Positions 1 to 9,462 of a stretch of 64,000 bases of DNA are shown in pieces. The translations under genes were made by a program, and so were the position numbers. Below the pieces are notes generated by a model that had not been told where the DNA came from, did not search any database, and was given only the letters and a program-made list of their open reading frames with translations. This DNA comes from Stieleria bergensis (GTDB lineage Bacteria; Planctomycetota; Planctomycetia; Pirellulales; Pirellulaceae), in assembly GCA_007745635.1 (NCBI GenBank), contig CP036272.1:4416050-4480049 (forward strand), read 5' to 3'. Each line of letters starts with the position of its first letter. The stretch's first letter is position 1.

Positions 1-2223
1 CGCTTCAAGATCGGCTGCTTCACCAGAGCACTGATAAACCACCAACCGCTGATCAGAAAAGCGAGCATACAAGGTCCAATCGGCAGGAAATCGCTGCAAT
101 GCCTCCTGCATACTGGATTGCCAAACCTCCCTCAGTTGGCTGGCCTGGTGCCTGCGCTGCGGATTGGACGCACTGGAAAGCAACCCACTGGAGGCCGCAA
201 AGGCCTTGGTCAGCCAAGGTTCGGTGGACCAAGCATCCGCTTCGGTGGCCAACTGAGAAACCTTGATCGCGCTGGAATAGTCCCCCCGGCTGGTATCGGC
301 CGTGGCCACATCCAAGAGCCGCTTGGCTTTTTCTACCGGGCCCAGCGCAACGGAGTGAAAGACCAACAACACCACAAGCCCCGCAACGAGCGAGCTAACA
401 GAAACCAGCGTCATGCGTCGCTGTGCATCGCCTGAGTCTAGCTGTTTGGTGGCGCCAGATTCTTGCCTAGCGTTCTTGCCAACCGGAACCAGCATCGCCA
501 CCAACAACCAGATTGGCAACACAACACCCGGCACGGTCCAGCCCCCAGAAAACGCCAGATGCAAGAGTGACAACTTCAACAACGCCACCATCAATCGGGT
601 TTGCGCCTGTTGATCCAAGACCTGCGAAAACAGACGAACGGACAGCCAAAAGAAGCTCAACAGCGCTAGACCAGCGATCAGGCAATAGGCCGCCAATTCG
701 CCATTGTTGATCGCCAACTGAAACAGTCCGACCACGCCAAGCGTGACAAGGCTACCGATCCAGATCGCTCGCGCCGCCAATCGAGAAAAGGGCGCCGCGT
801 CGCCAAGTGATTCAGCCACCACGTCACGGTCCCCCGACGTCTTGCGAAACCAGTAGCCCAATCCGCATAGCGACAGCAAGATTCCACCGGCGATCCAGCC
901 ACCGGACGCGAGTGTTTCAAAAATAAAGTTATGTGGGTCGGCGATCGATTCGCTGGCGATCGGTAACCGAAACTGAGGATACATGGCTTGGAACGACCCC
1001 GGGCCGGCGCCAAACCAAGGGTGCTGCAACAACATCCCAAGGGTGGCAATCCAGTAGTGGAATCGAAATCGAATCGACGCGGGAGCGGTCTCGATCCATT
1101 CCGAATCCCCAAAGACCAATACGCCCAAGCCAATCGCCGCTACAAGCACCGCACCGCCGAGCAACATGGATCGATTGCGGGACAGAAACGCGATTTTGAT
1201 GCGATCGGACCAGAGCCAAAAGATCCCGAACAAACAAGACAACATTCCGGAGCGACTTTTGGTCGCCATCAATGCGGCTCCACAAAGCAATGCGACCGCA
1301 ACAAGCAACAACACTGGTCCGTTAAACGGGACACGTCCAGAGTCTTCGGCATCGCTCTGCTCTCGCCGCGCAAAAAGGCTTCTTAAAAAGGCCAATGAAA
1401 CCACAACGCCCCAAGGAAGCAGCGCGGCGGCGGAATTCGCAAGCACAAAATTTCCGCCGGGGCCACCATCAAGCAAACGGTTCGCGTACAGCATCCGCTC
1501 GGCAGAATTCGGCTCAAAATCCTGTCCAGCACGCCGCAGAAACGCTTCCTGATCGGCAAGAAACTCCGCTCGCAATGCGGGTAACGAAACAAACGCCTCG
1601 TACAAAATCGTCAGACCTAGGACGACCGCCAGCACGGTGACAATCGCGATCACCGAGACTCGAATCAGGTCGCTGGTTAGCAAACGACGGCCGCTGACCA
1701 CTAGCGTTGCTCCTGCCAACCAAAGCCAAGCTTCGTTGGTCGCCATGCGCAAATTGCCCGGCGGAGAGCAGGCAAACGCGCCCAGCATCATCCACAAGCC
1801 CAAGGCTAACAGCAAGGCGTCAAAGACCACTCCCGCTCGGTGACCAGGAAAGCCTTTCCCAGCCCCGCCGACTTCCCCAGCGCCATCATGCCAGGCTTGG
1901 GAGGCAAGGGTAAACGTTGCCAGGACGATCATGATCGCCACGGCCCACAGCGCATCGCCACGTTCTACCAACACGCTGTCGCTGGGAAAACAGGCGACAA
2001 ACGCCAAGGCAACGCCTAGCAGTGCATAACTGGCCACTCGCAGCATGATCACCCATCGGGGCAACCCCTCGATCGCACTGCCACCGAACACTTGCCCACT
2101 GAGACCTCGGGCATCACCGGTGGCGTGGCCTTCGTTTAAAGAGCCGGCCGCGGATTCTGCTGACGGGTTGTCAGATCCGGAAGGACGCTTGCGTTTTTTC
2201 ACTTGTCGTTTTGCTTCGCCCAT
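1..2223 (-). CDS. O-antigen ligase / polymerase family membrane protein (C-terminus cut by window edge)
   Basis: Reading the minus strand from the ATG at 2221-2223 gives 741 uninterrupted codons that run off the left edge, so the end of the protein is missing. A Lys/Arg-rich N-terminus is followed by many hydrophobic segments. Around residues 425-440 the protein carries 'ADPHNFIFETLASGG', which looks like the HN motif of the Wzy/WaaL O-antigen ligase family (PF04932). Such proteins polymerise or transfer lipid-linked glycans on the outer face of the inner membrane. The last visible part is soluble and Ala-rich. The start overlaps the stop of the upstream WecA-like gene by 25 bases, which fits a shared glycan-assembly operon. 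The family call is fairly sure; ligase versus polymerase cannot be told. Confidence 0.8.
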   Translation of the reverse strand, partial: MGEAKRQVKKRKRPSGSDNPSAESAAGSLNEGHATGDARGLSGQVFGGSAIEGLPRWVIMLRVASYALLGVALAFVACFPSDSVLVERGDALWAVAIMIVLATFTLASQAWHDGAGEVGGAGKGFPGHRAGVVFDALLLALGLWMMLGAFACSPPGNLRMATNEAWLWLAGATLVVSGRRLLTSDLIRVSVIAIVTVLAVVLGLTILYEAFVSLPALRAEFLADQEAFLRRAGQDFEPNSAERMLYANRLLDGGPGGNFVLANSAAALLPWGVVVSLAFLRSLFARREQSDAEDSGRVPFNGPVLLLVAVALLCGAALMATKSRSGMLSCLFGIFWLWSDRIKIAFLSRNRSMLLGGAVLVAAIGLGVLVFGDSEWIETAPASIRFRFHYWIATLGMLLQHPWFGAGPGSFQAMYPQFRLPIASESIADPHNFIFETLASGGWIAGGILLSLCGLGYWFRKTSGDRDVVAESLGDAAPFSRLAARAIWIGSLVTLGVVGLFQLAINNGELAAYCLIAGLALLSFFWLSVRLFSQVLDQQAQTRLMVALLKLSLLHLAFSGGWTVPGVVLPIWLLVAMLVPVGKNARQESGATKQLDSGDAQRRMTLVSVSSLVAGLVVLLVFHSVALGPVEKAKRLLDVATADTSRGDYSSAIKVSQLATEADAWSTEPWLTKAFAASSGLLSSASNPQRRHQASQLREVWQSSMQEALQRFPADWTLYARFSDQRLVVYQCSGEAADLEA

Positions 2224-3329
2224 CCAGTCGACTCCAAAATGACGACCAACAGCAACATACAGGCAACAATCCCCAGCACCGCAAAGGCCTGCAGCACCGT
2301 CACGTGAACCAACACCAGCGTCGCCAATCCACAGGTCATCGTCACCAAATAGATTGTTAGCACAGCCTGTGTGCGTGAGAGCCCTAAATCGACCAAGCGA
2401 TGCGAAAAGTGACTGCGGTCGCCTTTGAAGGGACTGCGTCCCTCGCGAATCCGAATCCATAACACCGTCGACATATCGTACAGCGGAATGGCCATCACGC
2501 ATAACGGCGCTAAAACGGCGTGCGGACGAGGATCACTGGCAAACGTCGCCATCAGCATCGCCGTCGCGATGATGTAACCGATAAAGTAACTGCCACCATC
2601 GCCCATGAAGATTTTGGCCGGTGGATGGTTGTGCCAAAGAAATCCTAGCAACGCCCCACACAGAGCCAGCAATAGCCCGCCAACAAATAACTGCGGTTGG
2701 CCTCCGCCGGCAACTGGAGTCGTCAACATAACCGCTGCCATCGCACCAGCAATGATCATGGCAATGCCACCGCTAAGACCGTCCATGTTGTCCAGCATAT
2801 TGAACGAATTGATGACCGCAACGATCCAAACCACGGACAGCAAATCCGTTAGCCAAGCAGCGCCAATGAAGGCCGTCAAACGCACATCAAACACATAGAC
2901 AGTCACTGCCGCCAGCAGAAACTCGATCCCTAGCCGGACACTCACCGGTGCCCCACGACGATCATCCCAGATCCCCAAGACAAACAAACCACTGGCGCAT
3001 CCTAAGACGCCCCAGAGGTCTCCAAGCCGGCTGTGGATGCCAGGCAGATGACGGCGCAGCGACTCTGGCAACAGCTCAGGCAACCAGGGCATGGCATCAG
3101 AAAACAAGACAAACAGTGTCCCGGCAACCATCGGAATCATCATGCCAAGATAGATTCCGATGCCTCCGCCTAGCGGAGTCACCTTGGTGTGAGTGCTATG
3201 GCCGCCAGGGTTTGCCATCAATCCCAAACGCTGTGCCCAACGCCGCACGGGATACAAACTGATCAAGCTGATAATCAGCGGTGGCAGCACCGCCAACAGA
3301 ATCAGCCAAAGAACCAGTTTGTCGCTCAA
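2199..3329 (-). CDS. Undecaprenyl-phosphate glycosyl-1-phosphate transferase (WecA/TagO/MraY family)
   Basis: A 376-residue polytopic membrane enzyme expected to move a sugar-1-phosphate (often GlcNAc-1-P) from UDP-sugar to undecaprenyl phosphate, the first step of a cell-surface glycan. Seen motifs are 'WDDRRG' (121-126), 'NMLDNMDG' (177-184), 'FMGDGGS' (241-247) and 'HFSHRL' (307-312), the usual catalytic aspartates and the C-terminal cytosolic His loop of WecA/TagO rather than MraY. The start codon is TTG at 3329, a few bases after the accC stop, so it is probably co-translated with accC. The O-antigen ligase gene follows with a 25-base overlap. The exact sugar substrate is not readable from the sequence. 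Confidence 0.9.
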   Translation of the reverse strand: MSDKLVLWLILLAVLPPLIISLISLYPVRRWAQRLGLMANPGGHSTHTKVTPLGGGIGIYLGMMIPMVAGTLFVLFSDAMPWLPELLPESLRRHLPGIHSRLGDLWGVLGCASGLFVLGIWDDRRGAPVSVRLGIEFLLAAVTVYVFDVRLTAFIGAAWLTDLLSVVWIVAVINSFNMLDNMDGLSGGIAMIIAGAMAAVMLTTPVAGGGQPQLFVGGLLLALCGALLGFLWHNHPPAKIFMGDGGSYFIGYIIATAMLMATFASDPRPHAVLAPLCVMAIPLYDMSTVLWIRIREGRSPFKGDRSHFSHRLVDLGLSRTQAVLTIYLVTMTCGLATLVLVHVTVLQAFAVLGIVACMLLLVVILESTGWAKQNDK

Positions 3330-3333
3330 GGGA

Positions 3334-4680
3334 TTATTTGCCGGTGAATTCGCGTTCTACAAATTTCGTGTCGTGCTTACCTTCAACGAAGGTTGGATGC
3401 TGAAGCACCACATCGTGGAACGGAGCGGTGGTGGAAATCCCGTCCGTCACAATCTCCGCCAAGGCTCTACGCATGGTGATGATCGCTTGTTCGCGATCCA
3501 CACAATGGACGATCAGCTTACCGATCATCGAATCGTAATGTGGCGGAACACTGTAACCACCATAGACGTGAGAATCAAAACGGACGCCTAGTCCACCCGG
3601 CGCATAGAACTTTTTGATCAAGCCGGGGTTCGGCATGAAGTTCTTATCCGGATTTTCCGCATTGATCCGGCACTCCATGGCATGTCCGATGACCTTCAAG
3701 TCGTCCTGTTTGAACGACAGCTTTTCGCCCGAAGCGACGCGAATCTGTTCTTTGATCAAATCCACGCCGGTAATCATCTCGGTCACCGGATGCTCGACCT
3801 GAATCCGCGCGTTGACTTCGATAAAGAAAAAGTCGTCGTTCTGATCGACGATAAACTCCACCGTCGCGGCATTGCTGTAATCTGCACCTCGGATCATGCG
3901 TACCGCGGCTTCACAAATGGCTTTGCGTTTGTCAGCGGGCAAGTTCGGGCTGGGCGCCTCTTCGATCAATTTCTGGTGTCGACGCTGGACACTGCAATCA
4001 CGCTCAAAAAGGTGACAGACGTTGCCATGATGATCGGCAATCACCTGAACTTCCACGTGACGTGGCGAGGTGATGTAACGTTCCAGATAAACGCCACCGT
4101 TGCCAAACGCGGCTTGTGCTTCATTGCGAGCTTGGGAAAGTGCATTCTCCAGGTCATCGGCGGTTTCGGCCACTCGCATGCCTTTGCCACCGCCACCGGC
4201 TGTGGCCTTGATCAAAACGGGAAAGCCGATTTCTTTGGCGGTTTCAATCGCCGCAGCGTCGTCTTCAATCAAGCCATCACTACCGGGAACCACAGGCACT
4301 TCGTTGGCGATTGCCATGGAGCGCGCGGTGTTTTTATCGCCCAGTTTCTCCATTGCGGTGGGACTGGGGCCGATGAATTCAAACCCGCTGCTGCGGCAGA
4401 CTTCATTGAAGTGAGCGTTCTCAGCCAAGAAGCCATAGCCGGGGTGAATCGCATCGACGTCACCGACTTCGGCGGCTGCAATGATCTGATCAATTTTCAG
4501 ATAGCTGTCGGCACTTTTGGGGCCGCCAACGCAGTACGCTTCATCAGCCAACTGAACGTGCATACTGTCGGCATCGGCGGTGCTGTAAACAGCTACCGAC
4601 TGAATGCCCAACTCACGACAAGCGCGAATGATACGAACGGCAATCTCGCCACGGTTGGCAATTAAGATTTTTTGAAACAC
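3334..4680 (-). CDS. accC: Acetyl-CoA carboxylase, biotin carboxylase subunit
   Basis: AccC carries out the ATP-dependent carboxylation of biotin on BCCP, the first half-reaction of malonyl-CoA synthesis. The protein shows the N-terminal '[20 protein letters not shown]' block, the ATP-grasp glycine loop 'GGGGKGMR' near residue 160 and the '[14 protein letters not shown]' active-site segment near 290, all in the usual order and length (about 448 residues). The reading frame extends to a TTG at 4692, but a GTG at 4680 gives the family's usual beginning (M-F-x-K-I-L-I-A), so I chose that one. The gene lies downstream of accB with a 330-base spacer and immediately upstream of the WecA-like gene. 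Confidence 0.95.
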   Translation of the reverse strand: MFQKILIANRGEIAVRIIRACRELGIQSVAVYSTADADSMHVQLADEAYCVGGPKSADSYLKIDQIIAAAEVGDVDAIHPGYGFLAENAHFNEVCRSSGFEFIGPSPTAMEKLGDKNTARSMAIANEVPVVPGSDGLIEDDAAAIETAKEIGFPVLIKATAGGGGKGMRVAETADDLENALSQARNEAQAAFGNGGVYLERYITSPRHVEVQVIADHHGNVCHLFERDCSVQRRHQKLIEEAPSPNLPADKRKAICEAAVRMIRGADYSNAATVEFIVDQNDDFFFIEVNARIQVEHPVTEMITGVDLIKEQIRVASGEKLSFKQDDLKVIGHAMECRINAENPDKNFMPNPGLIKKFYAPGGLGVRFDSHVYGGYSVPPHYDSMIGKLIVHCVDREQAIITMRRALAEIVTDGISTTAPFHDVVLQHPTFVEGKHDTKFVEREFTGK

Positions 4681-5011
4681 GTTGTAATCCAATAGAGGTG
4701 TTGGTGTTGTTCACACCCAAGATTGTGCTACCGAATGTGCCCACATCACTTCAGCACGCCCGCCTCAGCAGGCGACACGGACAGTGATCGCTCGCTGGCA
4801 GCGTGGCAACACGAACCGTTTGACTGAAGGTCCTGCAAAAAAACATGTGCGAACCCAGTGGCTACATCCATCACGCACTGACGACAGTCCATCAGCGAGC
4901 GTTGGTTGCCTGGCAACACTCAATTCGCGTCAATCGGCAAGTCACTCAGCAAGGCAGCCGGCAGCAAGAGCCGCATTGCCTGCAATCAGTCCCGCTGTGC
5001 GAACGGCGACG
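4681..5011. other. Intergenic spacer between accB and accC
   Basis: About 330 bases with no convincing gene. accB and accC are usually separated by only a few bases, so the spacer may carry a separate accC promoter. No clear hairpin or operator was recognised in it. Confidence 0.4.
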
Positions 5012-5494
5012 TTAGTTGGGTTTGACCCGAAACATTGGCTTGCCAAAATCCACCGCCTCTTGATCGGAGACCAGGACTTCGACAATCGTGCCGCTGCACT
5101 CAGCCGGAATCTCGTTAAACACCTTCATCGCTTCGACAATACAGACAATGGTGTCTGCGGAGATTTTTGTCCCCACTTGCACAAAGGGATCTGATTCGGG
5201 GTTCGCTTTGCAATAAAACGTTCCGACCATCGGTGCGTTGATGGTAATGGTATCGTCGTCGACCGCTGGGGCAGCAGCGGCGGGCGTTGCTGCAGCCGGA
5301 GCTGCGGCGGGTGCCGCTACGGGCGCAACCGAAGCGGCCACAACGGGGGCTTGTCCGCCCCGGCCGAGCTTAATTCGGTCGTCACCTTGCTGGAGATCCA
5401 CTTCCGTCAACTCGTGCTCTTCCATCAGTTTCACGATGTCGCGGATGCGTTGAATATCGAAGACGCTTTCGCTGGTTGGTTTTCCTTTAGTCAT
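5012..5494 (-). CDS. accB: Acetyl-CoA carboxylase biotin carboxyl carrier protein
   Basis: BCCP carries the covalently bound biotin between AccC and the carboxyltransferase. This 160-residue protein has the classic layout: an N-terminal helical domain ('IRDIVKLMEEHELTEVDL'), a flexible Ala/Pro linker, and a C-terminal biotinyl domain with 'INAPMVGTFY' and the biotinylation motif 'VEAMKVFNEI', in which the lysine receives biotin. The ATG at 5494 fits the family. It lies 39 bases downstream of the M24 peptidase gene; a peptidase (or efp) before accBC is a common bacterial arrangement. Confidence 0.96.
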   Translation of the reverse strand: MTKGKPTSESVFDIQRIRDIVKLMEEHELTEVDLQQGDDRIKLGRGGQAPVVAASVAPVAAPAAAPAAATPAAAAPAVDDDTITINAPMVGTFYCKANPESDPFVQVGTKISADTIVCIVEAMKVFNEIPAECSGTIVEVLVSDQEAVDFGKPMFRVKPN

Positions 5495-5533
5495 ACCGTG
5501 CTCATCACAGGAAAAAATCGGACAGGCGTCGTT

Positions 5534-6616
5534 TTACAGGATTACGGCGCAATCATCGAGGCCCTTTGGCATGGTTGAGAGCACCTGATAGCCGGATTCC
5601 GTCACAAGAACATCGTCTTCGATGCGAATCCCAAAATCGCCCTCAAAATACACACCCGGCTCGATGGTGATCACCTGGCCCACTTGGAGTATATCTTCAC
5701 TGACCACGGACAAACGAGGGGATTCATGAATTTGCAGCCCCACGCCGTGGCCAAGTCCGTGCACAAAGTAGTCCCCCAGCCCCGCCTGTTGAAGGACCTT
5801 TCGGGCAGCAGCATCAATATCGCTGCACTTTGCGCCTGGCCGAATCGCTTCAATCGCCGCCATCTGAGCATCCAAAACCGCTTGATACGCGTGATTGAAC
5901 CGCTCGGGAGGCTTGCCAAAATGAAAACAACGCGTCAAGTCGCTGGCATAGCCTTGATACTTTGTGCCCCAGTCGACCAGCAAGCAAGCGTGGTCGCCCA
6001 AACGGATATCGCCAACGCTGTAATGCGGTTTGGCGCCGCCAGGTCCGGCGCCAATGATCGGGTCAAAACTAAACCCCGAAGCCCCCAAGTGTCGAATCGT
6101 CGCCTCCAGTTCCAACGCCATCTCGGCTTCGGTCCAATCGGGGACCAGTTTGGCAAGCACCGATTGCAGTGCACGCTGATTGATATCGACAGCTCGGCGG
6201 AGAATTTCGATTTCGTGTTCGTCTTTGATCGAACGCTGATAAAGCACAATGCCTTCGGAGGGAATCCAGTTGGTCTTGGGCAACGCCTTCTTCAATCCGT
6301 CCAGAGCCGCCACGGTCATGGTGTCGGCTTCGAAAGCCAGATCGGTGACTGCGGACTGCAGCACGTCGACAAAAAAATCGGTTTGGCTCTGCAGTGGTGA
6401 CTTGATGGCCACGTTCAACCCAGGGCATTCGTCGGCGAGCTGCTCCTTGTACCGGCCATCGCTCAGCATGGTCGCCCCGTTGGCGGTCACCAATAGCGAC
6501 GAACTATCACCGGTGAACCCCGTCAAGTAGGTGACATTGGTTTCATCGGTGATCCAAATGCCTTCGGCGCTCAGTTCGGGCAGCTTTTCAGCAAGCCTGG
6601 TGATGCGTGGATTCAT
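5534..6616 (-). CDS. M24 family metallopeptidase (Xaa-Pro aminopeptidase-like)
   Basis: A cytoplasmic 'pita-bread' peptidase that removes N-terminal residues next to proline or trims dipeptides. All five expected metal ligands are visible: Asp215 ('LVDWGT'), Asp226 ('YASDLTR'), His290 ('GLGHGVG'), Glu319 ('TIEPGVY') and Glu333 ('IRIEDDV'). Residues 1-130 form the usual creatinase-like N-terminal domain. The 360-residue length matches PepQ/YpdF-type enzymes. It heads the accB-accC-wecA group on the minus strand. Xaa-Pro aminopeptidase and prolidase cannot be separated by eye. Confidence 0.92.
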   Translation of the reverse strand: MNPRITRLAEKLPELSAEGIWITDETNVTYLTGFTGDSSSLLVTANGATMLSDGRYKEQLADECPGLNVAIKSPLQSQTDFFVDVLQSAVTDLAFEADTMTVAALDGLKKALPKTNWIPSEGIVLYQRSIKDEHEIEILRRAVDINQRALQSVLAKLVPDWTEAEMALELEATIRHLGASGFSFDPIIGAGPGGAKPHYSVGDIRLGDHACLLVDWGTKYQGYASDLTRCFHFGKPPERFNHAYQAVLDAQMAAIEAIRPGAKCSDIDAAARKVLQQAGLGDYFVHGLGHGVGLQIHESPRLSVVSEDILQVGQVITIEPGVYFEGDFGIRIEDDVLVTESGYQVLSTMPKGLDDCAVIL

Positions 6617-6650
6617 CGCTGTTTTCCTTAACCTTCAATGGAAATCGGAC

Positions 6651-7589
6651 TTAGTTGTGCGGGTGCTTGTGGGGATCACGATCCAAGTGCTGCTGATTGA
6701 CATGCAAGTGCAGACCGGGACGAGCCTCTAACAACTGGTCCCAACCCTGCTGAGTGATCTCGCTGCCGTCAATGTACAGCGACTGCAAGTTTGGCAACGT
6801 CATGATCACCTTGAGGCCTGCGTCATCGATCGGAACATCAATCAGATGCAGACTTGTCAACGTTTTCAGTTCGGCCAAGCTCTGCGCCGCGGTCGAATCT
6901 AAGCGATCACCGCCCAAGCGAAGGCTCCGCAGTGTAGTGTTTTTTGCCAGCGCCCGCAGGCCCCCTGCGGTCACCTGACTTTGCGGTAAATTCAGCACAC
7001 GAAGCTTGGCCAATTTGGCGATCTCGACGAGCCCCAGGTCTCCGATCGGACTCTGCCGCAAACGAAGATGCGACAAGTTTGGCAGATCGACGATCGCCTT
7101 CAGACCTTGATCACTGAGCTGCCCTTCATCGATCAATAAATTCTCCAGCCACGCGTCCTGAGCATTCAGTTCGGCCAGCTGCTGATCGGTCATCGGCGCG
7201 TCGGTCTGAATCGAATCGCTGGCCCAGCGGTCTGTGCCGGCCTGCGGACTCTGATTTGTTGAACTGAATTCTGCTCGGCCCGCAGCTAACTGCTCAGCAA
7301 ACGTGCCCCCGGACACGGGGAGTAGTCCGGCGACCTCAGAAGGTGGCAAGGCCAGATCATCCAGGCCCACATCGCCGCTGTCCGTTGCCCGCTCGCCCTG
7401 CGGATCAGGCTCGCCCCGCGAACCAGGCTCACTCTGCGGATCGGAAGGTTGAGTGCAACCAGACATCGTCACCCACAGCGCGATGACCGACAGCCACACG
7501 CAAGGCGACCAGCGGTGCCAGTGACTTTGCAAACCGCTCGGCCCTGCCTTCGCTGCCTTCGCTGCCACCGGATTTGTTCGATTTCGCAT
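6651..7589 (-). CDS. Leucine-rich-repeat lipoprotein
   Basis: A secreted or outer-membrane-anchored protein of about 312 residues. A hydrophobic signal ending in 'MSGCTQ' forms a lipobox-like cysteine. A disordered Ser/Asp/Glu/Gly-rich segment follows, then about six leucine-rich repeats of the cysteine-free 'LPNLSHLRLRQSPIGDLGL' kind, similar to RNI/LRR_6 repeats frequent in planctomycetes. The C-terminus is His-rich ('HKHPHN'). The frame extends to 7625, but the ATG at 7589 places the basic residues directly before the signal helix. The LRR domain should bind proteins; the partner is unknown. It is about 34 bases upstream of the M24 peptidase gene and may be the first gene of that unit. Confidence 0.8.
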   Translation of the reverse strand: MRNRTNPVAAKAAKAGPSGLQSHWHRWSPCVWLSVIALWVTMSGCTQPSDPQSEPGSRGEPDPQGERATDSGDVGLDDLALPPSEVAGLLPVSGGTFAEQLAAGRAEFSSTNQSPQAGTDRWASDSIQTDAPMTDQQLAELNAQDAWLENLLIDEGQLSDQGLKAIVDLPNLSHLRLRQSPIGDLGLVEIAKLAKLRVLNLPQSQVTAGGLRALAKNTTLRSLRLGGDRLDSTAAQSLAELKTLTSLHLIDVPIDDAGLKVIMTLPNLQSLYIDGSEITQQGWDQLLEARPGLHLHVNQQHLDRDPHKHPHN

Positions 7590-7774
7590 CAGAGTTGATT
7601 CCCGATCAGGATTCATAAAACACACAAGCTAATCATGCTCGACGTGGTTTGGGAAAACAAGGGCTCAAAGGCGTCCTGATGCTGGCCAGTCCGCATTCGA
7701 TAAGCTACATTTGTTGAGGTTGATCGCTCTCTGGAAACACCATCTTCTTTGCACCGTAACGCGACTGTTTTTCG
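7590..7774. promoter_or_regulatory. Divergent promoter region between LRR lipoprotein and dac-cmoAB unit
   Basis: About 185 bases separate two divergently transcribed units, so promoters for both must lie here or inside the flanking genes. I could not assign -35/-10 boxes with confidence. Confidence 0.5.
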
Positions 7775-8725
7775 ATGCCAAACTTACGCCTGACAAAGCA
7801 TAACACCTCGATCTTACGGTCGGGGATCAAGCTTGCCGAGGCGACTTCTTCAGATGCCATCGTTTTGCTGCTCTCTGGTGCGACGGACTGGCAACGACTG
7901 GCAGAGCTGATTAAGGAAGCCGCCTTTGAAAAACCATTTGTGGTCGCTTTAGATCTGGTCGAAGACCTTGATGGTGCGGCAGAAGCAGGCCTGCACCCGA
8001 TCGCACTGAAAAAGGAAAAAGCCCCCTTACTGGAACGCTTGCAACACGCCCTTTTGGAAGCCGCTGCCGACGAGTTCATCAAAACCAATGATGAGATCGT
8101 GGCGATCTACGGTGGTTTCGCTCAAGGTCGTTTGGATTCCGTCAGCCACTTAAAGCTCGACGAACGCATGCGACGCCTCTCTGCAAGAGACTTGCAGTCG
8201 CTCGAAAGCAGCGTGCCCCTGAAAACCTTGAAAGCGATCGTTGACCTAGCGGTCCAAATCGGTGTCGAAGGCCGCGAAGGCAAACCGGTCGGCGCGTTGT
8301 TCGTCGTCGGTGACTCCCGGAGCGTTCTCAAGCATGCCAGCGACAGCGGCGTCGACCCGTTTCGTGGCTACAACCGCAAGTCCCGCAATGTGCTGGACGC
8401 CAAAGTGCAAGAGGACGCCAAAGAGCTCGCACAGCTCGATGGTGCCTTCATCATTTCAGCCGATGGCTCGATCGAACGGTCGCGGCAAATGCTTGAAGTC
8501 CTGCACGAAGACTTAAACATGTCCAAGGGCCTTGGCGCTCGTCACTGGGCCGCCGCGGCAATCACTCGACGCACAAACGCGATCGCAATTGTGGTCAGCC
8601 AGTCCACCGGCACCGTCCGACTTTATCAGGACGGTTTCCTGAAGATGCAAATTGAACCGATGGACAAGGGCATCAAATGGCAAGAAATCTCCTTCAAGCC
8701 TCCCAGCGTTAGTAGCGAAAGCTAA
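7775..8725 (+). CDS. Diadenylate cyclase domain protein (DacZ/DisA-like)
   Basis: Probable synthase of the second messenger c-di-AMP. Residues about 1-140 form an alpha/beta domain that recalls the pyruvate-kinase-like N-terminus of archaeal DacZ. Residues 150-290 match the DisA_N/DAC domain: 'EGREGKPVGALFVVGD', 'LDGAFIISADG' with the DGA motif at 222-224, and 'GARHWAAAAIT' where the catalytic RHR motif would be. The third residue of that motif is Trp258 instead of Arg. There is no HhH DNA-binding domain as in DisA and no membrane helix as in CdaA. Its stop shares one base (TAATG) with the cmoA start, so translation is likely coupled. Fold assignment is firm; activity is uncertain because of the altered motif. 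Confidence 0.82.
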   Translation: MPNLRLTKHNTSILRSGIKLAEATSSDAIVLLLSGATDWQRLAELIKEAAFEKPFVVALDLVEDLDGAAEAGLHPIALKKEKAPLLERLQHALLEAAADEFIKTNDEIVAIYGGFAQGRLDSVSHLKLDERMRRLSARDLQSLESSVPLKTLKAIVDLAVQIGVEGREGKPVGALFVVGDSRSVLKHASDSGVDPFRGYNRKSRNVLDAKVQEDAKELAQLDGAFIISADGSIERSRQMLEVLHEDLNMSKGLGARHWAAAAITRRTNAIAIVVSQSTGTVRLYQDGFLKMQIEPMDKGIKWQEISFKPPSVSSES

Positions 8726-9462
8726 TGAGTCGGGACAACATCTTTGCATTGCGACATGATAAAGTCGGGCAGTTTCGCTTCGACGATGAAGTCGCGCAGG
8801 TTTTCCCGGACATGATCTCACGCTCCGTTCCCGGATACGCGTCGATCCTGTCGGTCATCGAACAACTCGCCGCCCGCTATGTCACCGCAGGCAGCAATGT
8901 TTACGACCTTGGCTGCTCCTTGGGTGCGGCGACCTTTCTGATGCGTCAACAGGCTCCCCGGGACGCGGTGATCCATGCCGTCGACAACTCGGCCGCCATG
9001 ATGACCCGGCTGCAACAACGACTGAGCGAAGAGCCTGCAGAGCAGCGCTGCCCAGTCCAGTTGCATCAGTGCGACATTCGCGATCTGCCGATGCAGAACG
9101 CCTCACTGATCGTCTTGAATTTCACGCTCCAGTTCATCCCCGAACAAGATCGCAGCCAGCTCTTGAAAGCCTGCTACCAAGCGATGCAGCCTGGCGCAGC
9201 GCTGGTGCTTAGCGAAAAGGTTTGCTATCAGGACCCCGCGCAACAACATCACCTCACCGAATTGCACTTGGACTTCAAGCGTGCCTGCGGCTACAGCGAA
9301 ATGGAAATTTCCCAAAAGCGAACCTCGCTAGAAAACACCTTGATCCCAGAATCGATTGAGACCCATTGCGGACGACTGCGCGACGTCGGCTTCGCATCAG
9401 CGTTCCCCTGGTTCCAGTGCTTCAATTTTGTCTCCATGTTGGCGCTGAAGCCAGATGAGTAA
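8725..9462 (+). CDS. cmoA: Carboxy-S-adenosyl-L-methionine synthase
   Basis: CmoA converts SAM and prephenate to carboxy-SAM, the donor used by CmoB to make cmo5U at position 34 of tRNAs. The 245-residue protein follows the family along its whole length: 'FRFDDEVAQVFPDMI' near the start, the SAM-binding 'VYDLGCSLGAATFLM', 'CDIRDLPMQNAS', 'LNFTLQFIPEQDR', and the 'SEKVCYQD' and 'KRACGYSEMEISQKR' blocks. It overlaps the upstream cyclase by one base and the downstream cmoB by eight bases. CmoA is best known from gammaproteobacteria, so its presence here may reflect an old transfer; that is inference. Confidence 0.95.
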   Translation: MSRDNIFALRHDKVGQFRFDDEVAQVFPDMISRSVPGYASILSVIEQLAARYVTAGSNVYDLGCSLGAATFLMRQQAPRDAVIHAVDNSAAMMTRLQQRLSEEPAEQRCPVQLHQCDIRDLPMQNASLIVLNFTLQFIPEQDRSQLLKACYQAMQPGAALVLSEKVCYQDPAQQHHLTELHLDFKRACGYSEMEISQKRTSLENTLIPESIETHCGRLRDVGFASAFPWFQCFNFVSMLALKPDE

